DNA from: Rubidibacter lacunae KORDI 51-2
GTDB taxonomy: Bacteria > Cyanobacteriota > Cyanobacteriia > Cyanobacteriales > Rubidibacteraceae
Reading direction: 5' to 3'
DNA length: 64,000 bases
Assembly: GCF_000473895.1 (NCBI RefSeq)
Contig: NZ_ASSJ01000066.1
Span: 1 to 64,000 of the forward strand
Both the position numbers and the translations under genes were made by a program. A model generated the notes under the pieces. That model did not search any database, was not told the origin of the DNA, and saw nothing but the letters and a program-made list of their open reading frames with translations. This document shows positions 57,841-64,000 of this stretch, one piece after another (the first letter of the stretch is position 1; each line of letters starts with the position of its first letter).

Positions 57841-58364
57841 GGGCGGGTGGGAGCCTCCTCAATTGGGGGTGCTGGTGAGACGAGGCCTGCGCCGGGCAGC
57901 GTTGAGGCTGCGCGCTCGAGGGGTGCAGCAGCAGTAGCGGGCATCTGAAACGTCACGTCGCCGCGCGTTAATCCGATCGCAATTGCCAATAACAGACAGG
58001 TCAAGAGCGTCAGACCCAGAGCAAACAGCGCGAAGACTTCTCCGGCCGATAGGGGACGATCGGTCGGGTCTAAATAAGCCGATGAGGCCGCACGGTGAGT
58101 CCGAGCCGTGCGCGCGTAATCGGGCGTTTGAATGACGTTGATGCGCGAATAGCCGATACGTTGGTCGTAGAGCGAGCGGCGCTGTGGGTTGCTGAGCGTC
58201 GCGTAGGCTTCATTTAAGATTTGAAACTTGGCCTTAGCTAGATCGGCTGGCAAATCGGTAGTGTCGGGATGGTAGCGCTTGCTGAGTTCGCGATAGGCGC
58301 GGCGGATCGCGATCGGCGATGCCGACGGGTGCAATCCGAGCAAAGCGTAATAGCTGTTCGTCAT
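57837..58364 (-). CDS. J-domain membrane protein
   Basis: A 175-residue protein. Residues 1-65 are a J domain: SYYALLGLHPSASPIAIRRA, YRELSKRYHPDTT with the HPD motif that stimulates DnaK/Hsp70, then AKFQILNEAYATLSNPQRRS and LYDQRI. A single transmembrane helix lies at about 110-132 (EVFALFALGLTLLTCLLLAI), and a Pro/Ala-rich tail follows. It likely recruits DnaK to a membrane. The ATG at 58364 begins the J domain directly; the frame upstream to 58454 is not family-like. It overlaps the DUF3143 gene by 4 bp. Confidence 0.88.
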   Translation of the reverse strand: MTNSYYALLGLHPSASPIAIRRAYRELSKRYHPDTTDLPADLAKAKFQILNEAYATLSNPQRRSLYDQRIGYSRINVIQTPDYARTARTHRAASSAYLDPTDRPLSAGEVFALFALGLTLLTCLLLAIAIGLTRGDVTFQMPATAAAPLERAASTLPGAGLVSPAPPIEEAPTRP

Positions 58365-58584
58365 CGGAGCTGCGGTGCTTCGTTTAGAAGGGGATCCGTG
58401 CGATCGCTGGGTCACGCGCAGGCTCCTAGATGAGCGGCGGGAAGTTCGTCCCATATTTTAGCGGAGTCGTCTCCCGCCCTGGAAGTCCGAATCCAGCAAA
58501 CGTGCGGGGGAACCGACACTCGGTTGATGCGGGACCGCCCGTGGTTGATAGGATGTTCGTAACGTTTCGCAACAATTTAGGGTC

Positions 58585-59118
58585 ATGTTTTCTTGCTTAC
58601 GAACGCTCTTATCCGGTTGGGTGGTCGGGCTATTGTTCGCTTCGGCATTGTTGGTTGGCGCCACACCCCCGGCAGTCGCTGTTCCGACAGAGCGTCCAGC
58701 TGCAGCCCCCGTGCAATTGGCACGTTTGTTTTCGTTCTCCGGTTCCCAACCGACGAACTTGGGCGTTGCGGACGGACGGCTTGCCCCGTGTCCGCCGTCG
58801 CCAAACTGCGTGTCGAGCCAGAGTGTGGAGGAGGACCATCGCATCGCCCCGCTGGAGCTTCCCGGCAAACCTGAGGCGGCGATCGGGCGCCTGCAGTCAC
58901 TGTTAGAAGACATTGACAATACGAAAATCATCGAGACGGGAAATCGTTACCTCTACGCTCAGTTCACCAGCCGCATCATGGGTTTCGTCGATGACGTAGA
59001 GTTCTACGTGGATGGCGACGGACGCGTCCAGGTGCGCTCGGCTTCGCGCTTGGGCGAGTCCGATCTCGGGGTCAATCGCAAACGCATCGAGGCAATTCGC
59101 GCGGCGCTTGCAGTCTAG
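58585..59118 (+). CDS. DUF1499 exported protein
   Basis: A 177-residue protein with a signal peptide (about 1-32, SGWVVGLLFASALLVGATPP then AVAVP). The mature part has the DUF1499 pattern: DGRLAPCPPSPNCVSSQS, PGKPEAAIGRLQSLLEDI, RYLYAQFTSRIMGFVDDVEF and VRSASRLGESDLGVNRKRIE. Likely periplasmic or lumenal. The function of the family is unknown. It is divergent from the J-domain gene. Confidence 0.87.
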   Translation: MFSCLRTLLSGWVVGLLFASALLVGATPPAVAVPTERPAAAPVQLARLFSFSGSQPTNLGVADGRLAPCPPSPNCVSSQSVEEDHRIAPLELPGKPEAAIGRLQSLLEDIDNTKIIETGNRYLYAQFTSRIMGFVDDVEFYVDGDGRVQVRSASRLGESDLGVNRKRIEAIRAALAV

Positions 59119-59448
59119 GACCCGAGCGACCGTCAGGAGGAGTGGCGCGCTCGCCCTGAACTGGCTAACAACTTGAGGTCGATACCGTCTGAAGATGCTC
59201 TCGTCAGCGGTATCGACCGTATTCACTGCAGTGGAACGCGCTAACCTGAGAGCAATAGTTCGGCTGGGACAACGCCCGCGTGTTAAACGTAGGATATTCA
59301 ATGAGCGCTCGACCCGAACCGACGTTCGTATTGGCGGTGACGATCGATGCGATCGCTCCAATTGCTCGTTGCCGGATAGGAACAGGTCTCAACGTTCCGG
59401 GTTCTCACGAGCGCGACCCTGCTGCTAGAGAAAACCGGACCGAACGCG
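59119..59448. other. Intergenic region, no gene recognised
   Basis: About 330 bp between the DUF1499 gene and the histidine kinase. CGGTATCGACCGTATTC near 59209 follows TCGATACCGTC near 59180 as a short inverted repeat, which could be an operator or the end of the preceding transcript. Confidence 0.35.
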
Positions 59449-61413
59449 ATGAGCCAAACGACCTCAGTGCTGTCAGCGTTGCTGGCTTCCCTGCCGCACT
59501 TGCGAGCGCAGATTTATTTCAAGTCGTCGCTAACCGCGCTTTCACACGCCATGGAAGATCGCGTGCTGGCAAGTAGTACGCCATTCATGGTTATCGCCAG
59601 CTTTCAACGCGAGCGCTATTACCGTCAAGAAGCCTATCGATACCGCCGCATTGCGAAGGTTACCCCTCACGTCTACGTTCTAGCCGCACCCGAAACCGAG
59701 TTCCGGGCGGGGAGCGGCGACTACGAAACGATCGCCTTCCCGCCGGACGATCCGCTTGCCCGCGAGTGGCATTTGGTCGTACTCGGTGCGAGCGATGCTG
59801 CCTGTTTGATCTGCCGCGAATGCGACAGCGAGCCCGTCGCCGCCCCTGATGTTGAGGCTGCTCGCCGCTTTGAAGGGGTTTGGACCTTCGATCGCGATGT
59901 TTGTACGATTGCTGCCAACATCTTGATCGATCGCGCGATCGCCTTCCGACCCGAGCTTGCCGACCCTCTTGCCGAGACGCGATCGCGGTACGTGCAATCA
60001 GGCGCTATTGGAGCACCCGATCCGCAACCGTTTGTCGAACGCTTGGTCACGCACCTGCAAGCCGGTCAGTACAGACTCGTCAAAGCCTATCGCTCCTTGG
60101 CAGAGAAGGAGCGCATGGAGCGCCTGCAGCGCTCGATCGCCACCATTGTGCGCCGTTCCCTCGACCCTGCTGAGGTATTGCAAGCGGCTGTCGAACAGCT
60201 TGGGAGCACTTTAAATGCATGCCGCTGTATTGTTTACCGCTGTCGGGCAGAGGATGACAGTGCCACTGTTGCGCATGAGTATCTCGATAGCGATCTGCCT
60301 TCTCTCGCTGGCGAGCGCCTGCCTCTGCAGTCCCATCCGCTGCTGCAAGCGGCAATCGAAGCCCGCGATGCGCGCTACTCCGACGACCTCGCCGCCGATC
60401 TCGACGCTACTGCGACTGGTGAATGGCTCGAACGGGCAAGCATATCTGCGTGGATAGTCGTACCGATGTTCTACAAGGACCGATTGCTCGGGGCGATCGA
60501 GCTGCACCGCTGTACGCCGACCCGACCGAGCTGGCAGACCAATGACGTCCGGCTGGTGGAAGCGATCGCCAATCAAGTGAGCATTGCTCTTGCCCAAGCC
60601 GAAGCCTACGCGCATCTCGGCGAGTTAAACGAACAGCTGGCCGCTCTCGATCGCACGCGGTCCAACCTGGTAGCGATTACCGGCCACGAGCTGCGAACGC
60701 CGCTCTCGACCGTGCAAGTTTGTTTGGAAAGTCTTGCTGCCGAACCGGACATGTCCGGTGAGTTGCGCCAGGTCATGCTCAACACAGCCCTCAACGATGC
60801 CGCACGGATGCGGGATTTGATCCAAGACTTCTTGACGCTCTCGCGTTTGGAGAGCGGTCGCGTAGAGTGGAACCCCGAACCGGTGGCGATCGACGAATGT
60901 GCGGACCTCGCTATCAGCAACGCCCGGGCTCGCGCTCGCCAAAAAAATAATAGTCTCCCGGCAATCCACACGGCGATCGCGGTTGACTTACCTCCCGTAA
61001 GCGCCGACGGTGAATGGTTCGTTGAAGTGCTAGCTAAGTTGCTCGACAACGCCTGTAAGTTTACCGATCCTGACGGGACGATCTCGTTGGCTGCCGAACA
61101 GAGCAGCGACGGCTCGGTCAGCGTGACCGTTGCCGACACGGGGCGGGGGATCGAGCCGGCATTTTTAGAAACCGTGTTCGACCGCTTTTATCAAGAAGAA
61201 GGTGCGCTCCAACGTACGACCGGCGGCACGGGTCTGGGATTAGCCATCTGCCGGCAGATCGTTAACAAGTGGGGCGGTCAGATCTGGGCAGAGTCGGCCG
61301 GACGCGATCGCGGCACTCAGGTCCACTTCACGGTCCCGGTTTGCACGAGTTCCGTTGATTCGCCACTCTCTTCGTTGCCCGCACAGCGCTCCCAGCGTCG
61401 CTCGTTATCCTGA
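59449..61413 (+). CDS. Sensor histidine kinase with DICT and GAF domains
   Basis: A 654-residue soluble kinase. The N-terminus (about 1-200) is a DICT domain, a sensory module common in cyanobacteria (LPHLRAQIYFKSSLTALSHA, MEDRVLASSTPFMVIASFQR). A GAF domain follows at about 235-390 (EVLQAAVEQLGSTLNACRCI, WIVVPMFYKDRLLGAIELHR). The HisKA block is ITGHELRTPLSTVQVCLESL with His413 as phosphoacceptor. The ATPase domain has the N box LLDNACKFTDPDG, DTGRGIEPAF and GGTGLGLAICRQIVNKWGG. No membrane segment and no adjacent response regulator. Its 3' end overlaps the convergent glycosyltransferase gene by 9 bp. Confidence 0.9.
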   Translation: MSQTTSVLSALLASLPHLRAQIYFKSSLTALSHAMEDRVLASSTPFMVIASFQRERYYRQEAYRYRRIAKVTPHVYVLAAPETEFRAGSGDYETIAFPPDDPLAREWHLVVLGASDAACLICRECDSEPVAAPDVEAARRFEGVWTFDRDVCTIAANILIDRAIAFRPELADPLAETRSRYVQSGAIGAPDPQPFVERLVTHLQAGQYRLVKAYRSLAEKERMERLQRSIATIVRRSLDPAEVLQAAVEQLGSTLNACRCIVYRCRAEDDSATVAHEYLDSDLPSLAGERLPLQSHPLLQAAIEARDARYSDDLAADLDATATGEWLERASISAWIVVPMFYKDRLLGAIELHRCTPTRPSWQTNDVRLVEAIANQVSIALAQAEAYAHLGELNEQLAALDRTRSNLVAITGHELRTPLSTVQVCLESLAAEPDMSGELRQVMLNTALNDAARMRDLIQDFLTLSRLESGRVEWNPEPVAIDECADLAISNARARARQKNNSLPAIHTAIAVDLPPVSADGEWFVEVLAKLLDNACKFTDPDGTISLAAEQSSDGSVSVTVADTGRGIEPAFLETVFDRFYQEEGALQRTTGGTGLGLAICRQIVNKWGGQIWAESAGRDRGTQVHFTVPVCTSSVDSPLSSLPAQRSQRRSLS

Positions 61414-63240
61414 CGATTGGTTGAAGGCCTTGCCGTGCGCGGTTCGGACCCGGTTCGCCCGCTCTGAGGATTGGTCGTCCGTGCAACGATAAAGTCGGTA
61501 GTTGTATTCCCCAAGATCGCCGCGCAACTGGCGATCGCACCCTTCGGCACCCAGATCGAAGCGAAAGCGTCGGCCGATCGACCACAAATCGAACGGCCTC
61601 GCGCGCGTTGCAATTTCCGATCGCAACGCCGCGATCGCGGCAGTGTCGCGCGCTGCTCCGGCCGCACGGTCGCGATGGGCAAGAAAGTACTCCACGGAAA
61701 AATCTACCTCGGCTCGGTCAAACTCTCGCGCCAGGGCCATCATGGTGCCCGTCTGCCCGTGGTGGAGGTGTATCGTCGCAATGGTTACCGGGCCGACCGC
61801 GCGATCGCTCTCGGCCTCGGCTGCAGCAATCGTACGGGCTAGCAAATCCGGACGGGGCGTCTGCAAATAGCCCGCATTCGCAATAACCGTCATTGCTCCG
61901 AACGTGCCGGCCAGCCCAAAAGCAATCACCGTGCGGTAATCGGGTCTTACTGCAAAGCGAGCCGAACGGGCAACTGGTGCGGCAACCGGAACGCGCCAAC
62001 ATGTCGCCACTGCCACTGCCACTAGTGCGATCGCGGCCGGAAAATACACGTACTGAAAGCGCGAAGCTAAGGTCAAATCCAGCTCCAATCCGTAAGTGCA
62101 GCCGAGGAATAACGCGATGGCACTCAGGAAGTAGCCGCTCAGCGCCTTTAATTCCAACTGCTGCGGGCAGTGGCGCCACCCCCACACCACGCGCGGTAGG
62201 GCCCAAAGTGCAAACCCCACCATCAGCCCGCCCGACGCGATCGCCACCGGCACTGGGACCTGCGCTGTCACTGCTGTAGGCAATAGTGTCACCTGACTCA
62301 GATTCCACATCAGCAAGCGCGCGAGCGGCTGCAGCCAATCCTCCTGAGGATCGCCATCGTAGATCCACTGCGTGGGACTCGAGCCACTAATATCTCCGAG
62401 CACCGGCAGCCACACGATCGCTCCCGCGATCGAGCCGCCAATCGCTACCAGCAATGCCTGCCAGGGGAAGCGCGACCATCGCGATCGCACCGCCCACATC
62501 GTACCCAGCAACATGGGTACCTGGGCGCCCAACACGAAGGCAAAAAAGAAGTGCGTCGCCATGCCAAGCGCATTCACTGCCGTCCAAAGCAGCGCGATCG
62601 CTATTGAAAACTGCCTGCGACCGGCGATCGCCTGCACCGCCCGCAGTCCGCAAGCCAGCGACGCGATCGCCAGCAGCTCGGCTAGCGTGTAATGTCGTGC
62701 CTCACGCGCCAAGAAAATCCCGAATGGCGACAGCGCCATCAGCATCGCTGCAATCAGTGCCATCCGACGCGTGCCGGCCATGCGCATCAGTACGTAAAGT
62801 GCCGGCACCGAGAGCGCGCCCAACAAAGCTGAAAGCGATCGCGCGGCCGTCAATGCCGGCCAGCCTCCCTCAGGCGCAAAGATTTGCATCCAACCGTGAA
62901 CGAGCAAGAAAAAGAGCGGTGGATGCGTGCTCTCTGCAAACAAGTTCTGCAACACGCTGCCCCAGCTTCCGCCTGACGCGAGCGGCTGTAGGAGCTCGGG
63001 GACCGCGATCGCGCGATTCAGCGGTACGTCCAGGAAACTATTCCCGAGTCCGAACACCGTCGTTGCCAGCTCGTCCCGCCACGCCGGTTTCGCTGCTAGC
63101 CCCACCACCCGCACTACCAATGCAACCGCCGTCCAGATCCACAGCCACGGTTCGGCAGCCAATACGGTCGCGCGGTCGCGGAGCGCGTGCAGCCACCCGT
63201 TCGACTGTGCCGGGCGTTGCCCGGGAGTCCGAAAATCCAT
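61405..63240 (-). CDS. Multi-spanning glycosyltransferase (GT39/ArnT-like)
   Basis: A 611-residue membrane enzyme. It has about 11 hydrophobic segments between residues 30 and 480 and a soluble C-terminal domain (about 490-611). The first loop holds KPAWRDELATTVFGLGNSF, the acidic motif expected of GT-C enzymes that use lipid-linked sugars. STHPPLFFLLVHGWMQIF and GIFLAREARHYTLAELLAIA are family-like. It probably glycosylates a protein or lipid at the outer face of the cytoplasmic membrane. The ATG at 63240 gives a normal N-terminus; the frame extends to 63450 with unlikely sequence. It ends inside the convergent kinase gene (61405-61413). Confidence 0.8.
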   Translation of the reverse strand: MDFRTPGQRPAQSNGWLHALRDRATVLAAEPWLWIWTAVALVVRVVGLAAKPAWRDELATTVFGLGNSFLDVPLNRAIAVPELLQPLASGGSWGSVLQNLFAESTHPPLFFLLVHGWMQIFAPEGGWPALTAARSLSALLGALSVPALYVLMRMAGTRRMALIAAMLMALSPFGIFLAREARHYTLAELLAIASLACGLRAVQAIAGRRQFSIAIALLWTAVNALGMATHFFFAFVLGAQVPMLLGTMWAVRSRWSRFPWQALLVAIGGSIAGAIVWLPVLGDISGSSPTQWIYDGDPQEDWLQPLARLLMWNLSQVTLLPTAVTAQVPVPVAIASGGLMVGFALWALPRVVWGWRHCPQQLELKALSGYFLSAIALFLGCTYGLELDLTLASRFQYVYFPAAIALVAVAVATCWRVPVAAPVARSARFAVRPDYRTVIAFGLAGTFGAMTVIANAGYLQTPRPDLLARTIAAAEAESDRAVGPVTIATIHLHHGQTGTMMALAREFDRAEVDFSVEYFLAHRDRAAGAARDTAAIAALRSEIATRARPFDLWSIGRRFRFDLGAEGCDRQLRGDLGEYNYRLYRCTDDQSSERANRVRTAHGKAFNQSSG

Positions 63241-63681
63241 CACGTGGCAGCGATCCCCAGCCTGCAAAAGGCACCCGAGCAGCGGTAGGGCCCGAAACCG
63301 GTTACCGCTGCCAAGCCCAGCAGTGTCAACAGCAACGGCAGTGAATCTGGTCGTAAACTGACTGTAAAAAACTGTGCGGTATTGGCGGTTAGAAACAGCA
63401 GTCCTGCCATCAAACTCCAGAAAAATCTCGATCCGACAGCCGCCTCCCAAGCCCTTGTAGCGCGGACGGGATTGCCGACCAAGACCCTATGACTTATGGC
63501 ACTTACCCAACTTACCAGAGCGGGCAACCCTCGCTTAAGGGAAGTTAACTACCATGCCGCGTGACATTAGCATTTCAGCGATTGTGAACGATCGCTCGGC
63601 AAAGCCCAACTTCGATTGCGGAGCTGGAAGAGCAGCAGCGTTATGAGGTGAATAGTCTTTCCTTCCTAGTTGCGGTGCCTG
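63241..63681. other. Intergenic region, no gene recognised
   Basis: About 440 bp upstream of the glycosyltransferase gene and of the broken nuclease gene. No convincing coding sequence or RNA; promoters for both sides should lie here. Confidence 0.35.
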
Positions 63682-63999
63682 ATGAGCATTAAACGTTGGT
63701 TACTCGCGATTGGTTTCGGCGCGATCGCCGCTGCTCCGGTTCTGCACCGCGACCCGATCTAGTTCGATATCCCTGCCTAGGAACGGATTATCGCAGAGGC
63801 TTACGTTGGGGATGAATCGGTCAACACCCAGATGGTCCGCGCCGGGATGGCTTGGCACTACGATCGCTATTCGGGAAACTACCCCAGCCACATTCTGATT
63901 GTCGAGCCGGAGGCAGAGGCGCGATCGCTTCTGGGCATTAAGGATTTGCGATCGCCTCAGCAACATCCCTTTTCCCGACATTCCTCGATAAAAGGAGCA
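63682..63999 (+). pseudogene. Second SNase-like gene, two in-frame TAG codons and an internal deletion
   Basis: The frame starts MSIKRWLLAIGFGAIAAAPV, a signal-peptide-like stretch, then meets TAG at 63760 and again at 63778. In the same frame it continues ERIIAEAYVGDESVNTQMVR, AGMAWHYDRYSGNYPSHILI and VEPEAEARSLLGIKDLRSPQ, the C-terminal half of an SNase domain. The middle part with the D-G-D-T and GIDAPE motifs is missing, so this is an inactive remnant. It runs to the right edge of the window. It is related in family to the remnant at 21389-21785 but on the other strand. Confidence 0.8.
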
Positions 64000-64000
64000 C

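Overview
The window is a stretch of cyanobacterial chromosome. Evidence for this is the very frequent palindrome GCGATCGC (HIP1), a high G+C content, and genes typical of the phylum: a Tic22-like protein, a DUF3143 protein beside a J-domain protein, a CIA30 protein, a DICT-domain histidine kinase, LL-diaminopimelate aminotransferase, hopanoid HpnH and a GH57/DUF3536 enzyme. I cannot name the species from sequence alone. No rRNA, tRNA or CRISPR array was found.

Layout. 1-0.9 kb: the start of an IS21-like transposase cut by the window edge, and a frameshifted IS630 remnant. 1-19 kb: mostly metabolic and housekeeping genes: egtD (ergothioneine), a tyrosine recombinase, an RNase II/R-family protein with a damaged active site, a PEP-synthase-like protein, selO interrupted by one amber codon, an exported rhodanese, a GH3 enzyme paired with an Asp/Asn beta-hydroxylase-like gene, a CIA30 protein and an RCK-2TM-RCK channel-like protein. 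19-22 kb: a decayed accessory zone with an IS5-type transposase remnant, a DHFR-like reductase, a small membrane protein and a broken staphylococcal-nuclease-like gene. 22-27.9 kb: three tandem copies of a unit of about 1.9 kb, each a long leader, an RTX-type calcium-binding gene and a 3' hairpin. 27.9-31 kb: eroded genes, a DUF7219 protein, an orphan three-repeat Pho box and a HEAT-repeat protein. 31-35.3 kb: prmC, tic22-like, DUF4340, DUF4126 and HAD genes, all on the minus strand.

35-64 kb: dapL; an IS1 remnant; a RibD-type reductase; lptC and murE (dapL and murE both serve the meso-DAP branch of peptidoglycan synthesis); an MFS transporter; a 210-bp MITE with perfect 6-bp target duplications; the pstS-pstC-pstA-pstB phosphate-uptake operon with a Pho box; rplS; thiC behind a TPP riboswitch; hpnH; a GH57 enzyme; DUF3143/J-domain; DUF1499; a DICT-GAF-histidine kinase; a large membrane glycosyltransferase; and a second broken nuclease-like gene at the right edge.

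The most unusual part is the RTX array. The leaders of the three copies have diverged in sequence, yet two hairpins keep their pairing through compensatory changes, one a C-G to G-C swap and one a G-C to U-A change. This suggests a selected RNA structure of about 400 nt upstream of each gene that I do not recognise as a known riboswitch class. The start codon of these genes (GTG behind AGGAG) is fixed by comparing the copies. Several genes here are broken (selO, two nuclease-like genes, four transposases, other fragments), so the region is eroding while the RTX copies stay open.
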